NCBI GenBank assembly: GCA_023435745.1
Contig: JAEZMD010000019.1
Location: forward strand, 186,001-250,000
Direction of reading: 5' to 3'
Source of the DNA: Bacillota bacterium
Lineage (GTDB): Bacteria > Bacillota > Clostridia > Acetivibrionales > DTU013
DNA: 64,000 nt
Below are positions 1-7,548 of the stretch, one piece after another (within the stretch, counting starts at the first letter, position 1; each line of letters starts with the position of its first letter). Under the pieces are notes generated by a model that had not been told where the DNA came from, ran no database searches, and saw only the letters and a list, made by a program, of their open reading frames with translations. The position numbers and the translations under genes were made by a program.

Positions 1-353
1 ACGCTGATTTCGCCCTCCGCATTCGGAACGGCAACGGTAAAGAAAGCATTGCTGCTGTCTCTGATGGCCATATCAAGGTTATTATCAGTACTGCTAAGCT
101 GGCCCTGCGAATAATAGGTGAATACTTCGCCAACATCATTGCCGAGCTCCATCGTCCCAATGTCATATGGCCTGCCCGATGCGGTATCGGTATCTCTCAA
201 TATTTTTGTCATGACATCGGGAAAGCTTTCAAATACCAGCGTATCCTTCTTATAGCCGTTTGTGCCGGAGTTGGCCATGTTGTTTGAAATAATGTCCATT
301 TTTTTCTGAATCGCCAGCATGCTCCAGCCGGAGGTATATAAGCCACGTACCAT
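1..353 (-). CDS. flhO: Flagellar hook-basal body (rod) protein, FlgF/FlgG family, N-terminal part
   Basis: The reading frame starts at the ATG at 353, behind an AAGGAG ribosome site, and runs off the left edge after about 117 codons. The protein begins MVRGLYTSGWSML and continues through the signature 'ISNNMANSGTNGYKKD', the conserved flagellar rod-protein N-terminus (ANxxTxGYK type) shared by FlgB, FlgC, FlgF and FlgG. Such proteins build the periplasmic rod or proximal hook of the flagellum. Its place directly downstream of mbl matches flhO of Bacillus subtilis (mbl-flhO-flhP), so FlhO is the best name. The mbl terminator lies upstream of it and a sigma-D-like promoter is visible, so it is probably transcribed separately. 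The C-terminus is not in the window. Confidence 0.88.
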   Translation of the reverse strand, partial: MVRGLYTSGWSMLAIQKKMDIISNNMANSGTNGYKKDTLVFESFPDVMTKILRDTDTASGRPYDIGTMELGNDVGEVFTYYSQGQLSSTDNNLDMAIRDSSNAFFTVAVPNAEGEIS

Positions 354-401
354 ATAAACTCCTTGAATAGCAAATTACACAAAGGATGTGCACCAGTATT
401 A

Positions 402-428
402 TTATCGGAAAATAATTCAAACCTCTTA
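402..428 (-). promoter_or_regulatory. Sigma-D (sigma-28, flagellar) type promoter for flhO
   Basis: On the minus strand TAAG (425-428) is followed after exactly 15 bases by TCCGATAA (402-409). This is close to the flagellar sigma-28 consensus TAAA-N15-GCCGATAA and lies about 50 bases upstream of the flhO start. Confidence 0.5.
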
Positions 429-441
429 ACGATTTGCACGT

Positions 442-467
442 AAAAAAGCCGGGGGTTATCCCGGCTT
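442..467 (-). terminator. Rho-independent terminator of mbl
   Basis: On the minus strand a GCCGGG/CCCGGC stem is followed by a run of six T (plus strand A-run 442-447). It lies 16 bases beyond the mbl stop and before flhO. Confidence 0.8.
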
Positions 468-482
468 CGGAGTTGTATTAAT

Positions 483-1511
483 TTATTTTTTGTATTTGCT
501 CTCGGCGGTTGCGCTCTGCTCAATCGCTTCGATATCGTTGAGTGCTTCTCCCGTACCCAATGCAACGCAGGAAATCGCATCATCCGCAATAATCACATTG
601 ATGCCTGTCTTCTCCTGCAGCAGCTTGTCCAATCCATATACCAGACTGCCGCCGCCTGTCAGGACGATGCCCCTGTCGCTGATATCGGCTGCAAGCTCCG
701 GAGGCGTTCTCTCAAGCACCGCATGCACTGCTTCTATAATGCTTGACATCGGCTCCTCCAGGGCCTCCATCATTTCGGAAGAAGTGACAGAGATCGTCTT
801 CGGCAGACCTGAAATCAGGTTTCTGCCCCTGACATCCATTGCCACCTCCTGTACTCTCGGGTAAACCGTGCCAATATTGATCTTCATCTCTTCCGACGTA
901 CGCTCGCCGATCATGATATTATGCTTCTTTCTCATATACCGTACAATTGCTTCATCGTACTTGTCACCGGCAACCTTTATTGAAGATGAAACTACAGTGC
1001 CGCCAAGAGAAATAACCGCAATATCAGTTGTTCCTCCGCCGATATCGACCACCATGCTGCCACAAGCCTTAGATATGTCGATGCCCGCTCCTATTGCCGC
1101 AGCAATGGGCTCCTCGATCAGATATGTCTTTCTGGCGCCTGCCTGCATTGCCGCATCAATGACAGCACGTCTTTCGACCTCCGTTACACCGCTGGGAACA
1201 CATACCATGATCCTCGGCTTAAAGAGCCTGAATACCTTATTGCCGCATATTTTATTGATAAAATACTTCAACATTCTCTCTGTGATGTCATAATCGGAGA
1301 TAACGCCATCCCTGAGAGGTCTGATCGCTACTATGTTGCCGGGCGTCCTGCCAAGCATGCGGCGCGCTTCTTCGCCTACCGCCAGAAGCCTGTTTGTATT
1401 TTTTTCTATAGCTACCACAGAAGGTTCCCGCAACACAATTCCCTTGCCTTTGATATAGACCAACACTGAAGCTGTTCCAAGGTCAATACCGATATCCTGT
1501 CCCAAGCCCAA
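483..1511 (-). CDS. mbl: MreB/Mbl-family rod shape-determining actin homologue
   Basis: Bacterial actin that forms membrane-associated filaments guiding lateral cell-wall synthesis. The N-terminal phosphate-1 motif 'DIGIDLGTASVLVYIKG', the 'EPIAAAIGAG' segment and the 'DIGGGTTDIAV' phosphate-2 motif are intact, and length is normal for the family (342 residues from the chosen start). The frame is open further upstream to a GTG at 1547, but the best ribosome site (AAAGGGG, 1520-1526) is spaced 8 bases from a TTG at 1511, giving the family-typical start MGLGQDIGID. Its position next to spoIIID and flhO argues for Mbl rather than MreB of the mreBCD operon. A clear terminator follows. Confidence 0.93.
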   Translation of the reverse strand: MGLGQDIGIDLGTASVLVYIKGKGIVLREPSVVAIEKNTNRLLAVGEEARRMLGRTPGNIVAIRPLRDGVISDYDITERMLKYFINKICGNKVFRLFKPRIMVCVPSGVTEVERRAVIDAAMQAGARKTYLIEEPIAAAIGAGIDISKACGSMVVDIGGGTTDIAVISLGGTVVSSSIKVAGDKYDEAIVRYMRKKHNIMIGERTSEEMKINIGTVYPRVQEVAMDVRGRNLISGLPKTISVTSSEMMEALEEPMSSIIEAVHAVLERTPPELAADISDRGIVLTGGGSLVYGLDKLLQEKTGINVIIADDAISCVALGTGEALNDIEAIEQSATAESKYKK

Positions 1512-1680
1512 AGATAACACCCCTTTATAAATCCTGTCGTTTTTCACGTCTTTATATAAAATCGTAAAGAATCATAATTGAAAAAATTGTTAAACTATAA
1601 GTTAATCTTATCATAATATTACAATTATGCAACAATTGATTTTCATCCGGATACCACTGTATCAGAATGAATATAGATAA

Positions 1681-1710
1681 AGCCGGAGCAAATGAAATAT
1701 TTGCTCCGGC
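1681..1710 (-). terminator. Rho-independent terminator downstream of spoIIID
   Basis: A perfect GCCGGAGCAAAT/ATTTGCTCCGGC stem. On the minus strand it is followed by TTTATC and lies about 55 bases after the spoIIID stop. The T tract is short, so termination may be partial and allow read-through to mbl. Confidence 0.6.
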
Positions 1711-1765
1711 CCAGGCTTGGTACATTGGTTATTCATTTTGAATAATCTTACATCCAGGATACCTC

Positions 1766-2029
1766 TTACACCGCTTTTGCGTTTCCTCCCTGATATTTAG
1801 CCTTTGTCGCTTCTCCGCCCCTAATATGTCTCTCAGCCTTGTTTTCCTCAAGCACGACCCTTACATTATCGGCCAGCTCGGAATTTACTTTTACAAGCCT
1901 TTCCGTCACATCCTTGTGTACTGTACTTTTACTGATGCCAAATTTCTTTGCGGCTGCCCTAACGGTCGTCTTTTTATCGATAATGTAATTTGCCAGTTCT
2001 ATTGCCCTCTCTTCGATATATCCCTTCAA
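1766..2029 (-). CDS. spoIIID: Sporulation transcriptional regulator SpoIIID
   Basis: DNA-binding protein of the mother-cell sporulation programme; in B. subtilis it activates and represses many sigma-E-dependent genes. The 87-residue protein has the helix-turn-helix segment 'AAKKFGISKSTVHKD' and the family-specific C-terminal motif 'RGGEATKAKY'. The frame continues to an upstream TTG at 2050, but a GAGGGGG ribosome site nine bases before the TTG at 2029 gives the family-typical start MKGYIEER. It is followed by mbl, as in Bacillus. The usual neighbour on the other side, spoIIQ, is separated here by an inserted ABC transporter. Confidence 0.95.
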   Translation of the reverse strand: MKGYIEERAIELANYIIDKKTTVRAAAKKFGISKSTVHKDVTERLVKVNSELADNVRVVLEENKAERHIRGGEATKAKYQGGNAKAV

Positions 2030-2492
2030 TGATGTATACCCCCTCTTCAAGTCATACTGTGGAGAAATGTCATAACCTTCGGTTTTTATTTGTTTTATCG
2101 CAGGTAATATATTTTCCGGCAGTACGAACCTTCATAGGTAAAGGTGTGGCTGCTGCTTTTATTTATCCATTGTTCCTATTGCCCGACCGGGCTTGCTTCT
2201 TGTATCACTACAGTATATATATGCCTTGCGGGGAATCAATATGATTTTAAATGCAATAACACCATCAAAAAAGCACTTCCAGAATGTGTTTCCTGAAAGT
2301 GCTTGAAATATGAAACCTCATATTCTCCTTAAGTATTAAAACTCGGCAAATGCCATAGGCACAATCTCCAAAAAGTCTACCTTGTCTACCGGAAAAGAAG
2401 ACGGCTTGGAAAGAGCAATAACCAAAAGCGAACGTGCACAAGCTACGTGATAATGTAATAAAATATGGATAGTAAAACACTTTTTAAACTAA
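2030..2492. other. Intergenic region upstream of spoIIID with a possible gene remnant
   Basis: No convincing intact gene is seen. On the minus strand, about 2343-2480, one frame reads '...VIALSKPSSFPVDKVDF...' and ends at a TAA just upstream of a strong hairpin. It has no start or ribosome site and could be the 3' remnant of a decayed gene or chance. The spoIIID promoter should lie within 2050-2130, but I see no clear sigma-E or sigma-A match. Confidence 0.35.
2266..2304 (-). terminator. Rho-independent terminator of unknown upstream unit
   Basis: On the minus strand AGCACTTTCAG pairs with CTGGAAGTGCT and is followed by six T. No intact gene precedes it on that strand, so it may belong to a decayed gene or to the original spoIIQ-spoIIID junction. 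Confidence 0.6.
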
Positions 2493-2521
2493 TTGACATA
2501 TATCTAGCATTCAAGTAAAAT
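2493..2521 (+). promoter_or_regulatory. Sigma-A promoter of the ABC exporter operon
   Basis: TTGACA (2493-2498), 17-base spacer, TAAAAT (2516-2521). It leaves a leader of about 120 bases before the first permease. That leader carries a GTGACA...TGTCAC inverted repeat. Confidence 0.6.
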
Positions 2522-2650
2522 ATGTATGGAAAATTACTAAATGAGACACGTGACAGTTATAGCAATTTTAGTTGCGATTTCATTTTCGATTTTATTGTGT
2601 AAAATCATGTCACACCTTCCCAAAATGCATGTTTGTGATTGAGGCTTCGA

Positions 2651-3451
2651 ATGATAAAATTTTTTAACTATTGTTATACTGTTATTGTACTAGGTTTCAA
2701 GTGTAAAACAATATATCGCCTTAGTGCTTGGCTTGGTTCAATCAGCAGTGTAACTACATTCCTAATCCAAGTGTTGATATGGCGTTCATTATTAGGAAAT
2801 GGTGCGCGCTTTGGCACTACATTTAACATGATGCTTACATATGCTGTCCTTACTCAAATCGCAAATTCTTTTGTGTCATCCTTTTCTGGTGAAACAATAT
2901 CGCGATTAATACAGAATGGTGATATAGCGATATATTTGGTTCAACCAATTCATTTGAAAAGACATCTGTTTTTGGGTGACTTGGGGAAAAATTTATTCAG
3001 TGTATTTTTATTAAACTTCCCAGTTTGTCTAGTTTTGATTTTATTTTGGGGAATTACACTCCCGAATGACCCAATGGTTATTTTCGTTACAATAATTATG
3101 TTGATTAATGGAATGGTTATATTGTTCCATTATAGATATATATTGGGGTTAATCAGCTTCTGGCTTCTTAAAAACCCCTTTGCAAGCTGGGGATTTCAAA
3201 ATGCAGAGTCAATTTTCTCTGGTAAAGTTTTGCCTATTTGGTTATGTCCTTTGTGGTTAAATGAATTAACACGTTATCTGCCGTTTAGGTATTTTACATA
3301 TGAACCGGTGGCACTATTTGTTGGGAAAGGGAATATTGCCGATTGGTGGAAAATACTATTGATTCAATTCTGTTGGATGGCATTTTTTATTGCTCTAGAA
3401 CGATTAATTTCGGCTCGTGCAATACGAAAACTAATTGTGCAAGGAGGATGA
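2651..3451 (+). CDS. ABC-2 type transporter permease, first subunit
   Basis: Integral membrane protein of 266 residues with about six hydrophobic segments. It looks like the ABC2_membrane_6 (former DUF990) family, whose two permeases and one ATPase form a drug or lipid exporter; that assignment is from overall pattern. The ATG at 2651, behind GAGG at six-base spacing, is preferred over the in-frame TTG at 2639. It ends one base before the next gene. Base composition is clearly AT-richer than the flanking sporulation genes, suggesting acquisition by transfer. The substrate cannot be told from sequence. Confidence 0.8.
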   Translation: MIKFFNYCYTVIVLGFKCKTIYRLSAWLGSISSVTTFLIQVLIWRSLLGNGARFGTTFNMMLTYAVLTQIANSFVSSFSGETISRLIQNGDIAIYLVQPIHLKRHLFLGDLGKNLFSVFLLNFPVCLVLILFWGITLPNDPMVIFVTIIMLINGMVILFHYRYILGLISFWLLKNPFASWGFQNAESIFSGKVLPIWLCPLWLNELTRYLPFRYFTYEPVALFVGKGNIADWWKILLIQFCWMAFFIALERLISARAIRKLIVQGG

Positions 3452-3452
3452 T

Positions 3453-4259
3453 ATGAAAAAATATTGGGGTTCGTTTTCTATCTTTGTTAAGAATGAAACA
3501 CTAGCCAAGTTCCAATACCGCGGAGCATTATGGGCAGACCTTATCTTTTTTGTATTTGGATATGGTACACAATTTTTTCTTGTTTTTCTCACAGTTGGAA
3601 AGTTCGGGACGCTGGGTGGATGGAATCAGTACGAGGTGATGTTGCTGTATTCAATGTCGATTCTGACATATACACTTGCTTGTGCATTTTTTCGAGGCCC
3701 ATTTAATGATGTACCTGAAAAAATTCGGAATGGGAATTTTGATCAAACATTGACGAAACCTATGAATCCACTCGCTTATGAAATCATATCAGCGTTTTCT
3801 GCATATTACTCGGTGCATGTGCTATTAGGTATTGTAATGCTGGTATTTTCATTTTGTATGTTGAATGTTCACTTTACTTTGATAAAACTACTAATGTTGA
3901 TTTTGACGTTGATTGGTGGCACGTTGATTCAGGGAGGTATACTAATTTTATTTTCATCTGCGTCATTCTTTTTGATTGGTGACAATCCACTGGTTTATGG
4001 AATTTTTGTTACGCTACGCATGTTGATCGAAAACCCAATTTCTATTTTCCCTCACTTTATTCAGATATTTCTAACTGTAATTATTCCCTTCGCATTTGTT
4101 AGCTTTTATCCAGCACAATATTTTCTAGGAAAGAATGATTTCTTTTTGTTTCACCCTGTACTGCAATATTTAACTCCATTTGTTGGAATAGTTACTGTTG
4201 GGTTGGCTGGTCTAGTTTGGCTCAAAGGAGTAAGCCGTTACGAAAGCTCGGGGAATTGA
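3453..4259 (+). CDS. ABC-2 type transporter permease, second subunit
   Basis: A 268-residue polytopic membrane protein of the same ABC-2 family. The segment 'RGPFNDVPEKIRNGNFDQTL' (a loop followed by 'KPMNPL') is typical of DUF990-type permeases, in which a cytoplasmic coupling region follows the second transmembrane helix. The start at 3453 sits five bases after AAGGAGG; the ORF could extend to 3435 but with no ribosome site. It is tightly spaced between the first permease and the ATPase, so all three should be one transcript. The gene is AT-rich like its neighbours. Confidence 0.82.
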   Translation: MKKYWGSFSIFVKNETLAKFQYRGALWADLIFFVFGYGTQFFLVFLTVGKFGTLGGWNQYEVMLLYSMSILTYTLACAFFRGPFNDVPEKIRNGNFDQTLTKPMNPLAYEIISAFSAYYSVHVLLGIVMLVFSFCMLNVHFTLIKLLMLILTLIGGTLIQGGILILFSSASFFLIGDNPLVYGIFVTLRMLIENPISIFPHFIQIFLTVIIPFAFVSFYPAQYFLGKNDFFLFHPVLQYLTPFVGIVTVGLAGLVWLKGVSRYESSGN

Positions 4260-4266
4260 GGATATT

Positions 4267-5259
4267 ATGATAAAAGTCAATCACATTTCAAAGGATTTTA
4301 AAATTTATATTCGGCCAAAAGGCTTTATGAATACCGTGAAATCGGCTTTCCATCGTGAATTTCAAATTAAGCAAGCTGTTCAGGATATCAGTTTCCAAAT
4401 TGAGCGTGGTGAAATTGTTGGGTATGTCGGACCTAATGGCTCAGGAAAATCGACAACAATAAAGATGTTATCCGGGATATTGACACCATCTGTTGGTGAT
4501 ATTGTTGTTGATGGTATAATCCCTTATCAGCACCGTATGCAGAATGCAAAAAATATTGGTGTTGTATTTGGACAGCGGTCGCAATTATATTGGGATCTTC
4601 CGGTACGGGATTCATTCGTGTTACACGAGAAAATGTACGAGATTCCTAAAAAAATTTTTAAGGAAAATGTCGGATTGTTTACAGAGGTTCTTCAAATGCA
4701 AGAATTTCTTGACCGGCCAGTTAGGCAGCTTTCACTTGGACAAAGAATGCGGGCGAATATAGCTATTGCGTTACTGCATAACCCACAGCTTGTTTATCTT
4801 GACGAGCCTACTATTGGTTTGGATATCGTAGCAAGAGCAGCAATACGGGAATTTATTCTAGAAATGAATCGTATCCGCAAAACTACTGTAATTATTACCA
4901 CGCATGATATGTCAGATATCGAACAAATATGTAATCGCTTAATTTTGATTGATAAAGGGAAGATTTGTTTTGACGGAACTCTTAAATTGTTTAAAGAGAG
5001 ATATGGTGACAAGTTTATTATCTCTGTTAGGCTTAAGGAAAGTATAAATATTAAACATCCAATGTTACAGATACTTCAGGAAAATGATAATGGCTTTGTA
5101 TTTCAAGGCGACAAAACTCAAATTAGTATTGCTGATGCAATTAACTTTATTGTACAAAATTGTAGTATCTCAGACATAGAGATTAATGATTCCAACATAG
5201 AATCCATTCTGAAAGATATTTATACCGGAAGAATATTAACTAATACTAGTCAGCCTTAA
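4267..5259 (+). CDS. ABC transporter ATP-binding protein (exporter type)
   Basis: The 330-residue ATPase partner of the two upstream permeases. Visible motifs are Walker A 'GPNGSGKST', Q-loop region 'GVVFGQRSQLYWDLP', ABC signature 'LSLGQRMRANIA', Walker B 'LVYLDEPTIGLD' and switch histidine 'IITTHD'. The 'RSQLYWDLP' Q-loop and the C-terminal extension of about 90 residues are characteristic of the ATPases that pair with DUF990 permeases. It would power export across the cytoplasmic membrane. Its ATG lies behind GAGG seven bases after the permease stop. Confidence 0.9.
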   Translation: MIKVNHISKDFKIYIRPKGFMNTVKSAFHREFQIKQAVQDISFQIERGEIVGYVGPNGSGKSTTIKMLSGILTPSVGDIVVDGIIPYQHRMQNAKNIGVVFGQRSQLYWDLPVRDSFVLHEKMYEIPKKIFKENVGLFTEVLQMQEFLDRPVRQLSLGQRMRANIAIALLHNPQLVYLDEPTIGLDIVARAAIREFILEMNRIRKTTVIITTHDMSDIEQICNRLILIDKGKICFDGTLKLFKERYGDKFIISVRLKESINIKHPMLQILQENDNGFVFQGDKTQISIADAINFIVQNCSISDIEINDSNIESILKDIYTGRILTNTSQP

Positions 5260-5345
5260 TTACAACTAATAAAAATGACACCCCTTATCTCGGTTACTGC
5301 AAGAAAAATCTTTTGAAGAATTAAGTAACAGTTTGGCGTTTTATA

Positions 5346-5390
5346 TTAAAAACAGAAGCAATTCCGTATTCTTAAACGAAATCGCTTCTG
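5346..5390 (-). terminator. Rho-independent terminator of spoIIQ
   Basis: CAGAAGC(G/A)ATT pairs with its complement across 5353-5390. On the minus strand the stem is followed by TTTTTAATAT. It lies about 50 bases beyond the spoIIQ stop. Confidence 0.75.
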
Positions 5391-5440
5391 CCTTCAAGCT
5401 ATTCACATGCAATTTAAGGAAGTATGTCAAAAAAGCTTTT

Positions 5441-6310
5441 TTACTCTGCAGTCTTTTCGGCCTTTGGAAGATATGTCACTGGATCAACAGAAGCATCCTT
5501 TTCAAGCACCTCAAAGTGCAGGTGCGGCTGTTCCGAAGATTCGTCCATTGCAGTGTTGCCAATGCTTCCGATTGTTTCACCCTGCGTAACCTTTTGGTTT
5601 ACAGTTACCGTATCGTCCGCAGCAAGATTCCTGTATAGCGATTTCACGTCGTTCCCGTGATCGATCACTACCGTGATGCCATAATACAAATCATTGCGGA
5701 TATCACAGACTACGCCTTCAGCAACGGCCTTTACCGGAGTTCCCCTGTCAGAGGCGATGTCAACACCGGAATGTGCGCGCCACTCCTCAAGCGTCTTCGA
5801 ATAGACCAGCTTGTCCATGGCATACTCCAGCGAGACTGATCCATCTACAGGCATGATAAAGCTTTGCTGTTTCACAGGAGTCGTTGGCTTTGTTTTGGGT
5901 GCTGTAGTCTTTTCAGGTGTTGTAGTTTCCTTTGGGTCGCTTGTTTTCCCTTTGTCGTCCTTGGGCTTTGCAGCACTGCTGCCATCTGTGTTGACAGAAG
6001 CAGGACTGCCGATATCAGATTGCCCTCCGGCATTGGCCTGATCATTTTCAGACCCCTGGGTATTGAGCTTCTCCGCTTGATTTAGTGCGACATCCTCCGC
6101 AGCCAGTTCGCCCTCGGATTCATTCGAAAGCTCTCTTGCCTCATAGTCGGGGTCCCCGGGAGCGGTATTACGCATGGTAACATATATTGCAGTGCCGGCT
6201 ACGACCGCTATGCACAACAATAGAACAACATAAAAACCTTTCTTCTCGAGAAATTCCTTTACTCCTTTTTTTGTTCCTTTCTCTTCTGGAAACGACTTTT
6301 TCATATTCAC
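5441..6310 (-). CDS. spoIIQ: Stage II sporulation protein Q, M23/LytM peptidase fold
   Basis: Forespore-anchored half of the SpoIIQ-SpoIIIAH channel that joins forespore and mother cell during engulfment. From the GTG at 6310 (behind GGAGGTGG) the protein is 289 residues: a short cytoplasmic N-terminus, one transmembrane helix at about 20-40, an acidic and then Thr/Pro/Lys-rich linker, and a C-terminal LytM domain. Both zinc-ligand motifs are present, 'HSGVDIA' and 'PHLHFEV'. The B. subtilis SpoIIQ site is known to be degenerate, whereas some clostridial ones are intact, so this protein may bind zinc. It lies in the canonical murA-spoIID-spoIIQ order. The ORF extends upstream to 6367 but without a ribosome site. 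Confidence 0.9.
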   Translation of the reverse strand: MNMKKSFPEEKGTKKGVKEFLEKKGFYVVLLLCIAVVAGTAIYVTMRNTAPGDPDYEARELSNESEGELAAEDVALNQAEKLNTQGSENDQANAGGQSDIGSPASVNTDGSSAAKPKDDKGKTSDPKETTTPEKTTAPKTKPTTPVKQQSFIMPVDGSVSLEYAMDKLVYSKTLEEWRAHSGVDIASDRGTPVKAVAEGVVCDIRNDLYYGITVVIDHGNDVKSLYRNLAADDTVTVNQKVTQGETIGSIGNTAMDESSEQPHLHFEVLEKDASVDPVTYLPKAEKTAE

Positions 6311-6329
6311 AGATTCCACCTCCATATAG

Positions 6330-6358
6330 TATTGTTTCCGCATATGGGAACGATATAC
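6330..6358 (-). promoter_or_regulatory. Sigma-F-type promoter for spoIIQ
   Basis: On the minus strand GTATA (6354-6358) is followed 14 bases later by GGAAACAATA (6330-6339), close to the forespore sigma-F pattern GYWTA-N15-GGNNANAMT. It lies just upstream of the spoIIQ ribosome site. spoIIQ is sigma-F-dependent in B. subtilis. Confidence 0.5.
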
Positions 6359-6412
6359 ATATGGCATGAAAAAATATGAAAATTACACAATACCAAGAAT
6401 TTCTTAACAGAT

Positions 6413-7438
6413 TCACTTTGACCCGGTCAACCCCTCATATCTCTGGATCGAGATCACATCAACTCCGGTATAATAATGCTCAAGTATCTCCCGGAAGGTT
6501 CCTCCCCTTTTGGCCAGCGAATCGGCGCCCCATTGGCTCATCCCCACACCGTGGCCGTGACCTGTCGTCGTAATCTTCATTTTGCCGTCCCCGGCCTGCT
6601 CGATTACAAAGCTGGCTGAGCGCAAACCGAGCAGCGTCCGAAACTCCGTACCCTTCATTGTAATATTTCCGATTTTCAACGTTTTAACTCTGCCGCCTGT
6701 GGTGTAATCCAATATTTCCACACTTTCAGCGATTTCCTCATCGAACTCCTCCCCGGAATATTTCTTCCGAAGCTCTTCTGTAATCTGCTCTGTTGTAAAT
6801 AATTTAGAAACGACATACCCTTTGGAAGCCTCCTCACCGCTGCTATCAACGCTTTGCAGGTACGGAACCGGCGACCCTGACCAAACCTCCTCTACACTTT
6901 CTGTCTTTCCTGCGCTGCTGGCATGAAACAGCGTATTTGCTATGCTGCCCTGATAAACAACGATCAGCCCCTTAGTCTCATTGACAGCCCTTTCGATTTT
7001 GCCCCAGTTTCTCGACGCAAACAACACGCCCCATTTTTTCAGGGCAGCCTCTTTTCCTGTCCATGCCTGGCAATGGGTCGATTCTGTACAAATATCCACA
7101 CCATCATGCACTCCACTCTTCGAGCTGTAAACACCCGTCATCCGACCATAGGCAAAAGTCCTTGCCGCGACCGCCTGTGCTTTTAACGCTTCCTGAGAAA
7201 AATCCGCAGGCATTTCCGCAGCTACGACCCCCATAATATACTCCTCCAGATCCATCTCCTGTATTTTGTCCTGAGAAGCATTATAGACCGTGATTTTGAC
7301 TTGCTCTTTTATTACCTCTTCTTTTGGAGGCGAAAGTGGAGGCGGAGGGGCGGAGGGAGCGCATCCTCTGACAATGATCATTGGAAGCAGGACAACAATC
7401 ACAATCATTATACCTGCATAGTAAATCAGCTTTCTCAT
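6413..7438 (-). CDS. spoIID: Stage II sporulation protein D, septal peptidoglycan lytic transglycosylase
   Basis: Part of the DMP complex (SpoIID, M, P) that thins septal peptidoglycan and drives engulfment from the mother cell. The 341-residue protein has an N-terminal transmembrane anchor (about residues 5-25) followed by the SpoIID domain, with 'EEYIMGVVAAEMPADF', 'EALKAQAVAARTFA' and the C-terminal 'GHGHGVGMSQWGA' motif that are hallmarks of SpoIID/LytB proteins. The ATG at 7438 follows AAGGGGGAG. It lies downstream of murA after the murA terminator, so it probably has its own promoter, but I could not identify a clear sigma-E match in the roughly 45-base gap. Confidence 0.96.
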   Translation of the reverse strand: MRKLIYYAGIMIVIVVLLPMIIVRGCAPSAPPPPLSPPKEEVIKEQVKITVYNASQDKIQEMDLEEYIMGVVAAEMPADFSQEALKAQAVAARTFAYGRMTGVYSSKSGVHDGVDICTESTHCQAWTGKEAALKKWGVLFASRNWGKIERAVNETKGLIVVYQGSIANTLFHASSAGKTESVEEVWSGSPVPYLQSVDSSGEEASKGYVVSKLFTTEQITEELRKKYSGEEFDEEIAESVEILDYTTGGRVKTLKIGNITMKGTEFRTLLGLRSASFVIEQAGDGKMKITTTGHGHGVGMSQWGADSLAKRGGTFREILEHYYTGVDVISIQRYEGLTGSK

Positions 7439-7483
7439 AACTCCCCCTTAATTCGTCAACTCACACATAATGTATATTCGCAC

Positions 7484-7514
7484 AAAAAAAAAGTATGCAG
7501 TTCAACCCGCATAC
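7484..7514 (-). terminator. Rho-independent terminator of murA
   Basis: GTATGCGG...(loop)...CTGCATAC stem at 7493-7514 followed on the minus strand by nine T (7484-7492). Confidence 0.85.
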
Positions 7515-7548
7515 TTTGTCCCTTCAAAGGAGGTCTGATATGTCCCTT

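Noticed and set aside
2178..2189. GCCCGACCGGGC as a terminator upstream of spoIIID
   Set aside because: The stem is only five base pairs with a two-base loop, and no T-run follows on either strand.
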